Both the position numbers and the translations under genes were made by a program. 64,000 bases of DNA, taken from assembly GCA_905331475.1 (NCBI GenBank), contig CAJNYU010002681.1, positions 125,633 through 189,632 of the forward strand, given 5' to 3'. The notes under the pieces were generated by a model. That model searched no databases. It worked only from the letters and a program-made list of their open reading frames with translations, and was not told where the DNA came from. Shown piece by piece: positions 28,301 through 44,483 of this stretch. The first letter of the stretch is position 1, and each line of letters begins with the position of its first letter. Origin of the DNA: Rotaria socialis (Eukaryota > Rotifera > Eurotatoria > Philodinida > Philodinidae).

Positions 28301-30377
28301 TTTACCAGATGATAATCGATGTAGTGGCGATTCATTGATGTGATCTGTAGAATATCCAGAAAAAGATGATACAATACTATTGTTTTTAAAAATGACATTT
28401 ATGTACGAGTAGAATCTCATATATTCTGATTTTAAATAATTAGCAATTTCAGAATATATGAAGATTAAATATAATAGGTAGGAATATTTGTATTTTTGAT
28501 ATATTAAGAAATTATTTTGATAGGCTTATGTTTGTGGCGAGATAATCCTTTAAAAAACATCTATTTTTTTTTATATAAAACTTGATGACTCTTGAAAATG
28601 ACATTTACTAATCATATATATAACCTTCTTATCCTCTTTATCTCTAACGCCAGCTCTCAGTATGAGAAAATCTACTAATAGAAAACTAATTTAAAGAAAA
28701 CCCAATGAAGAATATTGATATGCTGACGTTCTTAAATATATGTGGAAAATGTTTGGCTTTCTTTTGTCAATCATAATGTGATGAGAGAACATTTGCAATT
28801 GATAGATACATTTTTCAGTAAGTACTTTTCTAAACGATAAAATCACATTAGCCTGTTAATAAATATTTTAATTGGTTTTCAATAGACATTGTCTAATAGG
28901 CCTACTGAAGCAAAATAATCACAAAAGGCAAGCATCAATGTTTTCCATGTTAATAAATATATATTGAAACTCGATGTAAATGCAACCGGTGAGATTGCAT
29001 TAAACTTTGAATAACGAGAGTTCATTTTTTATCATGCATATCAAACTTCAACCTCATAATGTGATGATATAGAACAAAAAACTAATCAAATAGTTATTCA
29101 AGACAATATTCTATTTTCCAACTAAATAGCATCGTCAACATTAAAAAATTAGCAAATCAACGATCTCCGGGGAAAAAAGAAAATCTATTAAATATTCATT
29201 TTTTGATGACGCACAATGTCGGAAAATTAAAAGAAAAAAATAATTGCTAGTGTACCCTATGCTCTTTACTCTGGTGCATATAACGAGAATCGTGCTGCGT
29301 AAAGTTCAAACATCATTACTGAGTGACTAATGATGATGAACAAGCAATTGTTTTAGCTATTTTTGTTTAATTGAAAATTAAAATGCACCAAATGGATTTA
29401 TATGGCAAAATGCACTAGTATTAGCGTGGATTCAAAAGAAAATCTCAAGAGTAAGACTCGAGTTTAATCCGTACCGATATGAGAAGATAATTATCAGAAG
29501 AAAAACAGAGTTGTGCGTCAATTTGCAATGATTTCGTATTTAAGAATATTTTCTTAACTGCAAAGATCGATATAACGAGTTAAATATCGTTCGATTCCAT
29601 TTTTATACATCAGAAGAGGATTATGCGACACATTTTTCAGCAGATATTATTTTCGAAAAAACCTAAAGAAGCGAATAATAAATATCTACTGATGTTTAAT
29701 TTCTATAGTTAAGAAGATTAGCTTCATACAAATATCTGAATGATTTCTATAATGATTTCTTACTAAAATTGATATTAATATTTTGTAAGCGATTTGCGTC
29801 ACCGAAGTAAGAATTAGTCGATCGCAAGTAACTTATATCTACTATATAATTATCATCTAGTACAACACTATAAAAGTTATGTAGGTATGTTGCAGTAAAA
29901 TTATAAATGAACCATTTGTTAGATAAAGTGCTCATGGTCATCGCTCAAAAATAAAAGAAAACCCTGAGTTTCCTATTGCGAATCAATTTTCTCAGAATAT
30001 ATGCAACTGATTTTTCCTAATGAGCTATCTTCTCGTTTAGGAACATCCAATTTACGCTTACAAGACTAATCGAAGAAGTAAAAGCAGCTTTATTCAACAA
30101 TTGTTAAATAGAATTTTCCCCTAGAATTCCTCATCTGAGTAACATGTTGCTGTGCTTCTTCATAATTGAACTTGTATCCATAATCCAAATGAACGATGTA
30201 AATTTATTGACAGTTTACTTTTCTATTAACTTAGATGAGCTCGACAATTGATAGAAGTTTAAAATAAAAAAATTGCTATAATTTAGCTTGTCATTACCCT
30301 CTCGAATATAATTAATATATACCTGTTGTGTCATCATCTAAATCAGTATCGAAGTCATTGCTGTCGTCTTTTTCCAT
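25362..30377 (-). CDS. Leucine-rich-repeat protein with EF-hand-like C-terminal region (LRRC74-like)
   Basis: Eleven exons: 25362-25593, 25658-25743, 25815-25954, 26824-26941, 27002-27094, 27159-27353, 27420-27505, 27566-27788, 27842-28092, 28156-28344, 30323-30377; 555 residues. An acidic start (MEKDDSNDFDTDLDDD) leads to ribonuclease-inhibitor-type repeats from about residue 125 to 350 (LESLTLNTVGL, LNLLDLSGNKIG, LLYLSLTNCGL, LIEINLSANEF, LSYLNLSWNFI, LTHLDLSWSGL, LERLNISNC, LNILNLSYNPI). A helical part near residue 430 (WRTLDYFRMLDKNNTSHLD) resembles a degenerate EF-hand, and the end is basic and coiled. This order resembles LRRC74A/B, known from cilia- and testis-rich tissues; I am unsure of orthology. 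The donor of exon 28156-28344 could instead lie at 28147. The first exon sits beyond a 2-kb intron and an in-frame ATG at 28420 offers an alternative start. Confidence 0.75.
28345..30322 (-). other. 2-kb first intron of the leucine-rich-repeat gene
   Basis: AT-rich, with no exon or element I can support. An in-frame minus-strand ATG at 28420 just above exon 2 could serve an alternative transcript beginning inside this intron. The 870-bp intron at 25955-26823 of the same gene is likewise empty and could hide an exon I did not see. Confidence 0.45.
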
Positions 30378-31286
30378 TTGTTTCAGTTGTTCATACAGAA
30401 AACATTACCGTAACAAGCGATAAAAAAGTGACATTCCATTTTTCCTGTCGTCGTCTGTTTTCTACTTTTTCCATTGCGTCAAATATTTAATGTCGATTAC
30501 ATGCTACTGACAATTGAATACTTCCAGCTTAATGAAATAAGGGAAGAAAAAAGAAATTCCCTTTCAATTGCTATTTCTATCTTCACTTCAAATAAGAAAC
30601 AAAATTACTGTCATCGTATTATGAGGCTAAAAGCAATCAAAAGAATAGATTTTAAGTTTTCACTAGTGCTTTCTTGTTTATTTCTATTTTTTTTCCTTCG
30701 AACGTATAATGTAACACATAAGTTGACAAGAACAACAATCAAACAACAAGAGAAGTGTTCTTCAAATTGAAATATCTACGAAACTAGTATATATATATAT
30801 ATATATTTATAGATACGCGTCGAACGCTTTTTTTCTTATTTTTTTTCTGTTGAAACGAACAAGAAGAACATAAAGAAAGAAATAGGAAATAGACAACACG
30901 AAAGAACATACACAAAATTTGTTTTTCGTTATTGCTCTTCTTTATTTTCGGATAAATGATCAACGGGTAAATTTTTTTTTCTTGGTTTCATCTTATTTCT
31001 AATCAAGAATAACAACAATAATAAGAAAAGAAAAGAAAAGTAAAGTAAAGTAAAGAAAAAAAGGAAGTGACATGAAATAATCATAATATATACAATGAAT
31101 ACGATAAACGTGTTAAATGGCTCTCTTGATTATAATTATTTTCTTCTAACTGTTCCAATACATAAAAGCTCCTAAAGATCTTCATATGAGAGCAAATGTG
31201 CATATAATGATATCAAGAATTTTCATTTTATAATCATATTGAATTGAAAAAGAGAATTAGGCATGTAGTGAAGTTGTTTAAATTGA
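30378..31286. other. Intergenic region between the LRR gene and exportin-1
   Basis: Contains a TA tract at 30790-30806 and an A/G-rich tract of AAAGT and AAAAG units near 31021-31063. A 98-codon plus-strand frame at 30474-30770 is AT-driven and unsupported. The 3' end of the exportin-1 transcript should lie at the right side. Confidence 0.5.
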
Positions 31287-34200
31287 TTAATCTTGCATAT
31301 CCTCGGGTATTTCATGAGGATTAAGAATACCTAAAAATTAAATAATTAAACTCATTAATGTCTTCTATTTTGTAATAGGAGCTTTCTCTTTAGTTTTACT
31401 AACCGGGAACACTCATTTGTATTTTTCGTTTTTCTTCAGCTGCACGTTTTAGTGTTTGTTCTCGATCTTCTAAATATAAATCAGTCGTGTCATTTCCAGT
31501 TGCTTCACGTATTTGAACGAGAAAATCACGTAAATGTTCTTTAAAACCGGCAATATCTTGATCTAATGTAACAAAACCTTCGATAATAACTTTAACTTGA
31601 TTATCTTGTAAATGTGAAAATGCTGTTTTTAATAAATTAGCCATGAATTGTTGAACATAAAGTAAATTTTGTGATGGATCTTGTACTTCAGGTGCCAATG
31701 GAACTTTAATAAGGCCTTGTTCGGCAATTAAAAATAGATTAGCCAAAATTTGTGAATGTGCTGTTAGACCTTTAAGAAGAACAAAACAATCATTAAGAAA
31801 ATATATTATTCATTCAAATAGGAAAAGAAAATATTGATCAATAATAAACTACTTCATGTTTTAAATATGTTAAAGTATCGTCTAGAAATTTTATACAAAT
31901 CGGTAATATAAATAGGAAACTACGGGTGTGAATACTCACACTAACATCAAAGTAAAAAAGTATTCAAGTTCCTGATCGAACAAATTTTAATTGAACGAGA
32001 TCATGTTGAAGACCAACAGCGTCGATACATTCGTATTACAAATGCATATATGAGATTTCGTTTATTATGATGTCTCTTTTTTTTACATAGAATTCAATTC
32101 ACACTATTGCAAGGGACCAAATTAGGGCTGCTATTTTACTTTGATTGACTCTTCTGTTATGGAATTTTTCCGGAAAATGTTAGTAATATTTGGCCTATAT
32201 TAATTCAGTAGAATCATCTGAACATATAGAATGAGATTATGATTCTGACTACAGCTAATTATGGTTGAAGAGTTGAAAAAGAATTGAATATTGAGCGCTA
32301 CAACTTTTGAGCCACACTGTATAATATAGTATGTCTATAACATAAATCAAATCCTTGATGATCTTATTGAATATTAAATGAATCATGAGTGGTAGATTGT
32401 ATTAGAAACAATGAATTTAATCAAATTCGAAATGTTGACAGACCCAGTCATGTACTATTCTCATTAATCAAAAACAAATATTAAATTTCTTGCGATTTCT
32501 CTGATGAACTTTTTCAATCAACGTAAAAATTCTACTTCAATTAAATATATTTTTCTTACCAGATGTATGTGAACATTCAGCAACAACAGCAAAAATATGT
32601 TGCATTGTTTCAAGATAGAAAATTTGATAAAAGTTTTGTGCTGCTTGTGGATCACATGTTTGAAATTTTCTTAAAATCGTTTGAAGAATTTCCAAACCTA
32701 ATTCTGATATTGTACGCATTGTATGTTTTAATGCCCACATAATTGAATCATACACGAGTTTAAATTGTGTTGCGTTCAATGCTAATATAGCTAAAAAAAC
32801 AAACAAAAGAAGGAAAATGAAATTTTAAAAATAATTTTGTTTTTCTTTATAATATACCTGGAAAGCAAACATTGATAACTGATTGAAGTAATATATAGAA
32901 ATTCTTTCTGTGATCTGGATAATCTTCGAAATTTTTATCAATCATATGAAGTGTATGTTCAAATGTTAAATCAAATATATCGGGTATACGATTTGTTATA
33001 CGACTTTCAGCTTTATTTATTAATATAGCCAACATATTTAATACTTCGGATTCTCGTGCTTCCGGATGACAATCACGATAATCATTTAATACAAATGTAA
33101 ATAATGGTGTTAAAAATTGATCAAGTACTTGTTGGATATTAGTTGCTTTTGAAAAATAGCTACCAAGTAACATTAATGAATCTTCTTTAATAGCCATCAT
33201 AGATTTAATCAGACGTTGTTTAACAACCATGGGCCCATTAATTCGTATAGCTTGATTGATATTTTCTGATGTTACTTTATAGATATGTAACATGTCTTGA
33301 TAGATTTTTGTTAATTGATGAGCATATGGTGCGCCTAATGCTTTTGATGCGCGAATATTTGTTTTAAGTATATTTAATATGTTACTAACAACTTCTGGAT
33401 CTTGTAAACAATCGACAGATTTTTTAGCTTCAGCTATAATTGTATTCCAAACATCATTTGGTAATTGCATATATTTTTCAATTAATTTTGTCTGTTGTAC
33501 AGCATCAATGCTAGCAGCAATCATATTACCAACAGCTTCATAAAACGTATGAACTTGATGTGGTTCTAGATGACATATAATACCATTTATATTCGTTAAG
33601 ATTTCTTCGACGAATGGTTGAGATTCGCCAAGTTGTATTGTTATGAAATGGCGACGACATTTTTGTGCTATTTTTATAAATGTATCGCATGCCATGTCTT
33701 GAACACCTTCATGAGTTTCTATTGAAAGAAAGATAAATCGTAAGAGTAGTTTTGTTTTTTTGCGGGAGATAGTAGACAGAAAAATTTTATTACCGTGCAT
33801 AAATTCAAAAAGTTTATTAACAACCGTTTTAAGAAATTTCCAATGAGCACGAAGAAAACGTGGATATTGACCAACAACATACATAATATTAGATGCTATG
33901 ATCGCTTTATTATCTTTACCACGTTTCTGTTCACATAAGCCAAGTAGTTCCTAAAAGATTTTAATGAAAAGTATTAAAAAAATGATGATGTTGAGCAATT
34001 CGAGAAATTTTACTTTTATAACGGTGACAAGAAACCGTTTTTCATCATCTTCAACCATTGCACCTGATATTGAACCGATAGCCCAACAAAGCTAAAACGA
34101 AAAATTAAATCATAGAATATAAGAGACACGATAGAATATTTACATTTGAGCGCATATAAAAAAAAAATCCCTGTTTAAATTGAATTTTTTTCCTTATTAT

Positions 34201-37200
34201 TGTTGAAACTACACATTCATCAGCGAAAACAAAACAAAAAACGATCCTTTCTACTGACACTCAACAAATTGTAAATGTTTTTCTCCTACTCAAAGTTACA
34301 GACAGAAGAAAAATAGATCACTCTTATTTTTTAAACTAAAATATATCATAATCACAACGTTTTCATAAACAGAAAACTTACTGTATTTAGATTTTTCCAT
34401 GACCATTCAGATCCATTAACTTGATTTGCTAATTTTTCTGTCATGATCGACTCCGTATCGATATAATCAAGATGTGTCAAATATACTATAGAATTAAGAG
34501 ATATTCAAAAATCTATTTTATATATTTTCTTAAAACTCTCTAACCGAGCGTTTCACGCATGTTTTTATAAAGATTGATGGCATCAGTATCTTTCATGAAT
34601 TCTCGTACAACTTCACCACGTTCATTTTCTACAACAAGTACTTCTTCAGGTCGAGCCATACGTGATATCATTATTCGTCGAACCTAATTTTTGTTTTTAA
34701 ATTAAAAATCATAATTGAAATATTCTGTTCGAATTCTACCTTCGATAAAATAACAGCATAAAATTGACGACGTGTAGGTGTACTATTAGCACTATTTGCA
34801 CCACGAGCATATAATGGCGTTGACTGTTGAAATGGTACTTCTCGATAAAGTTCAGCACTTAAAATATTCCAATATTCCAAACATATTTTAAATATTTCGA
34901 TTTCTTCAACTTCCGATATTAATACAAGATATTGTAATGCTTCAAGTAAAGTTTCTTTTAAATCAGCAGTACGTTCAACTAATACGCCATGTTCTTTTAA
35001 GAAATTTGATAGAAATAAAGCTAAATTTTGAATAAATCGTTGATCGTCATCTTTTGCTGAACGATATGCAGCTTTCAAATCAATGTTTAATGGCATAATC
35101 TATTGATTAAAAATAAAATAGAAAGTATTAAAAAAAGAGAAAACCCTTGTATATTTTTACTGTTTTCAGTTGAGTCATGGTTCGACGAAAAAAGTCAATG
35201 AATTTATCTTCGTATTGTGCAACTTGAATACTAGCTAGAAAATTAAAGAAAAAAATCAGTGTTAATATATTCAATGTTTTATCAATTGTTCATGTTAAAT
35301 ATACCAATTTCAGTTAAACAACGAAGTGTTACATTTCGAAACATTGGTACAGTGAAAAATGTTTCGATAAGTGTATTAACCATATTTGTTTCGAATATGT
35401 AGCCAAGTGGAATCCAGCTTAGGAAACGTAGAAGTGTTTCCAATGTAACCAAGAGTAATGGTGGATGACGAGACTTATCCTAAAGAAGAAAAAAGGAAAT
35501 CAATTCAAATCGATTCTTGCGTTCGTTGAAAAATTATGAATGATCCTCCGATGGTTTTGATAGATAGTTGAAAGTATAAAATCCTAAATCACGCTTTGAA
35601 AATGATAAACTCAATTCGCTAGTGTAGTGTTGAAAAATATTTGATTTATTAAATGATATATTTGGCTAACAGTAATCACCTGTAGAGTTTTCACGAGAAA
35701 TCAATTCAGATTTGATAAAAGCTTAAGAGTTTGAGTACTTCGCATGAATTTTCTATAATTTAACTCAATACTTCCTTTAATTCTATTGTGCGTAATTTAG
35801 ATTTTAAAATCGGTTCATGGTCAAAGATAAATCATCTACGATTGTAAAAATAAACTGTCGCAATCAAGTTCGATGCAGTTCATATTACTAATAATAAAAG
35901 TTAGCAAATGTTCTCGATAGTTGAAGTATTTTTTCCCTATAATATTAAGAATTATGCTAAAGATTTAGATGCATAGAACTAACGAGAAACATTGTTAAGG
36001 TTCATGCGACCGTTCTTATAAAATTTCTGACCGATCTTATATTGTTGAAAACAGAAGAATCGAAAGTTAGATTTCAAAGTTAGAATTATAATGGTGAATG
36101 TAAATGAAACTATCAAACAAGTCGAAGAAACCGAGAGAAACTGTAGATTTCTAATTAGAACTATTTATTTGCTTTTCATAACGATCTTTCATAACACTAC
36201 ACTTTCCCACTCAATATAGAAAAATTCTAATCCATTATGTTATTTCGTAATCAGAATAGATTTCACTTGTCCCCAATACTTAAGTTGTATTTCAAAGAAT
36301 TACGCAAGTTTTTCCATATAGCTATTCAATTTCTCGTTACATTGGAACGTTCGTTTATGAATATTATTTTTAGTACATTAACCAAACGTAAGTTTGCAGC
36401 TTAGATTATATTGCTCTCAATAGATTTCTATTGTATTATACTGATTTCATTTACCACAACGTATTCGCAGAGTTGGAAAATTTTTGTAAATTCATTGCAC
36501 ATTGTATCCTTTAAATGTTTAGCTTTTGCTTGTGTCATTTGACCTGATGAAAAATCAAATACTTCTTCACTATAAATGTTTAAAAAAAAAACAACAATTA
36601 AAATTATATATGAAACAAAATCGAAAATTTTCACCTGAGAAGTTTTAAAATTTCCAAATTATTTTGGCACATTGATTCGCTGGTTTTACTTGCTTCAACA
36701 ATATCACTAACAAAATTTGGCCACTTCTTTGGCCATTCATGCTTTAAGATCTAGATAAAAAGAAGTTCACATTGCCTGAAATTTTAAAATGTTTTATTTA
36801 CTTGTACGAGAATAATATCAAGTTTATTCACATAGACTTTTTCACGTTCTATTAATTCAGGATTTTGGGAATGCGAGATGATCAAACTAACGATGTATTG
36901 TTTAATTGCTACAGTAGTTGTAAACAAACGAGATATAATATGAGATTACAGCAACACGAAGAATATCAACTAACCTTCACATTGTTCTTTTGGTAAAGCT
37001 TTCCAACGTGTTTTAATTGTTTTTTCAAGAATTTGCAATGCATAATATTTCGTTTCTTGACATTTGGAAAACTCCAAAATACAATCAACCTTTGTCCATG
37101 CATCAGGATGGTCACGTAAAACATTTAACACTTCACTCGCTTGTCGTTGCTTTAGGAAAAAAGTTTTTATTTAATAAAACAAAAAAACTAGCATGGAGTG

Positions 37201-37324
37201 TATAACATACGGCATCACCTTGTCCTCGATACATAGTGTTAATAACAGCATCGAGTACATTAACATCGAATGTTGTTTGTCCATCGAAGTTTAATAAGGA
37301 TTGTGCTTGTTCAAGTAATTGCAT
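31287..37324 (-). CDS. XPO1: Exportin-1 (CRM1), nuclear export receptor
   Basis: Karyopherin that carries leucine-rich NES cargoes out of the nucleus with RanGTP. Sixteen exons: 31287-31330, 31404-31769, 32560-32790, 32858-33718, 33794-33950, 34014-34091, 34382-34485, 34545-34683, 34740-35099, 35161-35234, 35305-35479, 36455-36569, 36635-36750, 36802-36908, 36975-37149, 37211-37324. They sum to exactly 1071 residues, the human length. The CRIME/importin-beta N-terminal region shows [14 protein letters not shown] and [16 protein letters not shown]; the central HEAT repeats include [20 protein letters not shown]. The NES-groove segment [20 protein letters not shown] keeps the reactive cysteine (residue 525, human 528), the known leptomycin B target. 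The acidic C-terminal end HEIPEDMQD is conserved. An acceptor-like TCTTTCAG at 37523 suggests a 5' UTR splice some 200 bases above the ATG. Confidence 0.97.
31770..32559 (-). other. 790-bp intron of exportin-1
   Basis: Splits a Gly codon between HTSG and LTAHSQ. No internal frame or repeat noticed. The 885-base interval 35480-36454 between VV and DKSRHPP is a second long intron, also without visible content. Confidence 0.7.
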
Positions 37325-40300
37325 TTTATTTAGATTATTTCAAAGTCACGTGTCAATGTCGTATAAGAAAAGAAAGTGAGAATAAGAGAGAGAAAGAAGT
37401 AGTGTATGTCCTGGTCTAGGTCTCGTCTTTGTCGAAAACCGTCCAGAGTCAAGAAGTAAAAGTCCAAAGTCAGGAAGAAGTAAGTAGAAAGTGTCTTTGT
37501 TAGATTCTGCTCAACTACATATCTGAAAGAATTAAACGACAAATAAAAGAAAATGAATTAAAATAGCCAACCAAAAAAAGATTTTTAAAGGGTACTAAAA
37601 AAAGATCCTTTCTTTATTATGAAATAGTTTTCATTTATCTACATGATTAAAATAACGATGAATAGGTCAATAAATTGGGTATTTCTCAGCGCGAAGTGAA
37701 GAAAAACAAAAAGAACTGCAACGACGGAATAGTGTCATTATCACAAGCGCGTGCGTGTGTATTCATGTGTTTACTTTTGCTCAGTGATCAATCGTCCAAT
37801 CATAACGCTTCATGAGCGTCTATGTCGTATCCAGATTTTACCAAAATGCTTTACTTTTGTTTCTTTATTCTGCTCCTTCTGATGCAGAAAAACCGTACTA
37901 GACTAGATTTCATAGGAAATCTCATTAACTATTTCAAACATCGTTGAATTTGAAAAATATTAATAAGATTAATCTACTATAACTTTTGGGTCAATCGGTT
38001 TTCTAGATGAAAAAAAATATTCACTTTACTATGGAAGATTTTAGGATACTATAAGAATCTATTATTTTGACTGATGTATGTTACTCCATATGATATTATA
38101 TGATGTATTTCAGGTTTTCGAAGATAATAAAATAATTACGCATTACAAAAGTCGATAACGAGCACAAAGCTATGATTCTCTCATTTTCTTTCATAGCTAT
38201 CGTCAATACTCGTGATGTCAAATTTCTAATAATAAAAAGTTTCATTGATGTAGACGGCTTCCTGAATAATTGTTTTTATTAAACACTTCAATTTCGGTTA
38301 GATGAATCAATATTAGTCAAATATGTTCTATTGTAAATAGCTATTTATAGAACATGATGATTAAATCATCTAACATAACCTGTAGTACTTTATATTATTA
38401 TTCTTTTTAATTGTGCATCTATTTAGCAACAGTATTATTCCTAATTATGCGTAACAGAACAGCATTTTTTGCTTTCGCTGGAAAGAATAAAAAAATTGAA
38501 AGAGAATTTTTACTTAATGGCATGCTGTATTTTATGAAATTCATTGAATATAAAGTTTGATGATTTGATCTATTCTGTCTAATAAATAAATAAATATTCT
38601 TAGCATTAAAAGCTTTAAAACATCGTTGAATATTGTAAAAAAGAAATGTTTAGAGATATGTGTAAGCGTCAAAGATTTTATTGTTATTTTTCTTTGCTTA
38701 TTTTTGATGAGTAAACATACCTTCTGGAAAACCATCGCTCGTATCTTAAATAATAGGGTCGACAAAACTGTAGCATTTTTGATAAATTACATTGTTTTTA
38801 ATTATTTAAATGATAAATAAACATTCATTCTCATACGATGCTTTCGAGTATGTTTATAAAGTCTATAAACAAAAGAAATATATATATACAAAAATGATGC
38901 CCTTAAATTGGAAAATAATTCTTTGATAGCGAAACTATTTTTGCAGCTTTTAACAATATTTTCTATTCGCTCGAGTTTATGTTTTATCTGTTTTACTCCT
39001 GAAAAAGAGTTGAATGCAATAAATAGAAAATGATTGAAGTAGAAAATAGATGTCATCGTGTGTTTATTTTTAGTTTTATTTGTATGTTTTACTGACACGG
39101 AGTACTTGTCAATTCAATGCTTCACTAAAACGATATGACAAGAAAGTTGTTCTTGTTACAATTCTTTTATTCTTAGTTCTTACTTTCTTAGCACATAACA
39201 GTCGCTATATTAGACAATATAATTACTGATTTTAACAACAAACGGAAACAAACTAGAAACTTGTTTCTTAAACCTACACATCTTGTAATTAGTTTTACTA
39301 AGAAATCAGCGTGTCAACAAATTTTCATAGATGTTTAATAATCTAAGTTCAAAATTAGAATGAGCTCTTTTATAATTGTTTGATAGAAGTTTATTATTAT
39401 GATTATTGTTAAAATGGATATGTTTTGTTACATATTTTCTTTGAACTATTGTATTTTAAAGCTATAGAGATGGGAGTCATAGTCTCACACTACGTATTAA
39501 GATAATTCGTTTCTAATACTTAACTAGTTTAAAAGTACTTCAAGAAATTAAATATTAAGAAAGATATCGGAACAAAAATGGTTATATATGCAGATACTCC
39601 GCGAAAATCTAATAAATATCTGCATCGAACGTAAAAGCATAGATGATAAACTGAGAAGAAAGGCTTGAGCGAGAAACTACATTCAAATAAATATTACTAA
39701 TAATGAGAAACAGCATAAGATGACGCAAAAATCTAAGTATAACTCATCAATAGTTCTCGGCACATCCGTCTAATACATACACACACAAAGTTTGTAGTAT
39801 TTACATTGAAGCGAAATGGCATCGACAACCAAGCTAAAAGCATTATTACTAGTAATTAAATCAGATTGAGAGAATGATGATTGTTATTTGTTAATAACAT
39901 AGTTAACATGCTATAACATAATTGTACAATTGCTATCGCCAAAAGCAGTATTAATAGTAGCTATTTCATTGCAGATATCTTGCTTTTTCATCAGAATGGA
40001 AAAGTTCAATGAAAAACGTCAAGTATGAAAATACTCACTATATCTTATATAGTAATTCCTATGAAATCTAACAAAGTTTCTTTGATATTTTTTTAACAAT
40101 CAAGACTACATACTGGCCAATTTCTATCATCTCAATATAATTAGAGGAAAAGAAAAAAAGGATTCATGCTCGAGAAAACAAGGAATAGTTTAAAAAAGAA
40201 CATAAGATTCATTATTATAATTGAGTTTGACAGATTAAAAAATAAAAGTGTGGATTGATCCACGCACTGACCTTGGCAACCATGAAAAGAAATGGAAACT

Positions 40301-40926
40301 ATTATTCGCAGATTTTGATGCATAGGCAAGAAAAAAATCTTTTTTTCCTATGCTTTTCCAGCAATGTTAGATGAAATGTTCGTCTAGAAAATACCATATT
40401 CAACAAGACGTTCTCATGAACAAAATGCTGATTAGTGCTTCAATGATGGGGTTTCAAACGAAATAGAAATAATTTTTCACTGATTCATAATGAAACAATA
40501 AATTATTCTCTATAAAATAAGACACTTTACAGATTTCGATTGTTAGAAACCACATTCATTAGGTAAATCCCAGCTTAGATTTCCATTAAGTATTATGGCA
40601 ATGCAAAATAGCTCTTTGAATAATTCCAGAAGCTACTATATATGTATGCGTACATCTCTTGTAGACGTAGTTTGTAATAGATGGTCTTGATTGAGTTCAG
40701 CATATTTATACATTGTGAGAATGTTTTTTGTTCGTATCATTCAAATTTATTCAATAAAAAATTGATCTGGCGAATATCTTTGCATTTTTCCCCACAAAAA
40801 AATTCTGGTTAGAGGCGATCACAAAATTTATTGGATAATCAACTAAAATCAAGTGTTAATACAGTTATTCAAAGTTTATGTATATGTTCCGATGTTATTT
40901 TTATGCCAATCTACTCTTCTGCGGTA
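37325..40926. other. 3.6-kb gene-poor region upstream of exportin-1
   Basis: The right-hand neighbour of exportin-1. Its first few hundred bases should hold that gene's leader and promoter. Elsewhere it is AT-rich with only short frames. A chain of minus-strand frames at 38541-39098 has plausible splice signals but no recognisable product (see rejected items). Confidence 0.45.
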
Positions 40927-41218
40927 CTAGTTATTGATCGATGTCTTGGTCCGTTCGAGAGTAGACATCCAAGCGTCACAAGAAGTTTCAGAACTCATAT
41001 CGGTCAGTAATAGTAATTGTACGCGTTGAGGTTTCATTCCAGATTTGTTACGGGCCGGATTTTTTAAAATTCTTCTTAATAGTTGTGTCACATATTGTAA
41101 TCCACTTATTTTGCCTAATAATAAATGAAATATCATACCATAATTATCAAAAAAGCACACCTGTTGTAGTTATATGTTTCAAAACAAGCAGCATTAAAAC
41201 CAATTCAAGCCAGCGCAT
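40927..41218 (-). CDS. Small protein with a partial von Willebrand factor A-like domain (gene or relic)
   Basis: Two exons, 40927-41114 and 41161-41218, separated by a 46-bp GT..AG intron, read 81 residues. The start MRWLELVLMLLVLKHI resembles a signal peptide. The remainder resembles the second half of a von Willebrand A domain: TTTGKISGLQYVTQLLRR recalls the T-x-TG-x-AL-x-YV turn, and KPQRVQLLLLTDMSSET recalls the hydrophobic strand ending in the metal-site Asp (usually TDG). The first half with the DxSxS metal motif is absent, so a metal-binding adhesion domain cannot form. An acceptor-like TTTTATACAG stands 13 bases before the ATG, as at other genes here. It may be a real small secreted protein, the end of a longer gene whose upstream exons I missed, or a decayed copy. 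Family call is from pattern memory only. Confidence 0.35.
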
Positions 41219-42111
41219 GTTGATAATTGTACTGTATAAAATCCATAAGATGAATATTTCATTTTATAACGTTTAGATCACTATAGACTTTTTTCCCTCA
41301 GATAGGTACGTAAGAATGAAATTCTTGAAATGATGCAACGACAGTTTGTCACATTTCTATAGGCTAGTGTGATTTCATCGGTCGTTTCGTGAACAACAGT
41401 TTCTACAGAAAGCTCGATACATGGTGACATCTGTTTCTTTTTTATACTTTTTTTGTCTTATATAAAATAAAAATTGCATAAATCTTTCTCAAAAATTGAT
41501 AAAAAAATTGTTTAGTGCAAAAATTCTCTATTATCTAGTTTCCATAATTATAATTAATAAGTAAAAAGAGGATACCATTGCGACAATAATGGTTAACAAG
41601 GGTCAGTTATATATATTCTATCTCGCTCAAGCGACATAGGCAATCACACTTAACAAGTTATTAATCATAAAACTAACGAAAAATCTAGATATTTATTGAA
41701 ATATGGTCTATCTTTTTTAGTATCACATCTTTTTCTTAGTACTAGGCCTGAAAACTACTAAACTGTCTTCCTGCCGTAGAGTAAGTTCATTCTTTTTCGT
41801 AGAGGCTACTAAATAAATCAACCAAGCACGTCATTTTTTTCTTATTGCTGTTCTCCTACTGTACAACTTCTTTCTTTTTGGGCATGGAGTGTTCGCGCGC
41901 GGCATCTCATCTCTAAAACACTTTGTGACTGCCTTATTTACATTGCTTGATACCAGTAACCTTCGAAATATCTAGTAACAATATAAAGCGCTGTCTGTCT
42001 TTGTCTTTGTTTGAATATCAAAAATATTTTTGTGAATTCGAATACTTCCAGATCAATTGTTCCTTTTTTCTTCCGTTGCTCTGGTTGGCCATTGTCACTG
42101 CTGGACTTGTG
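41219..42111. other. Intergenic region between divergent vWA-like gene and casein kinase 2 alpha
   Basis: AT-rich. An open frame in phase with the kinase extends upstream to 41947, but family alignment places the real start at 42112. A GC-rich patch (gttcgcgcgcggc) near 41890 may belong to the kinase promoter. Confidence 0.5.

Positions 42112-44483
<2,372 letters not shown>

Noticed and set aside
30474-30770. 98-codon plus-strand frame between LRR and exportin-1 genes
   Set aside because: Dominated by Lys, Asn, Ile, Phe and Leu as expected of random AT-rich sequence; no splice or homology support.
38541-39098. Chain of three minus-strand exon-like frames with a TTTTTCAG acceptor and in-phase joins
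   Set aside because: The protein (GVKQIKHKLERIENIVK...) matches nothing I know, and in AT-rich DNA such joins arise by chance. Transcript data could revive it.
41947-42111. Longer N-terminus for casein kinase 2 alpha
   Set aside because: The frame is open, but the extension is hydrophobic and unlike any CK2 alpha, whereas the ATG at 42112 gives the conserved PSRARVY start.
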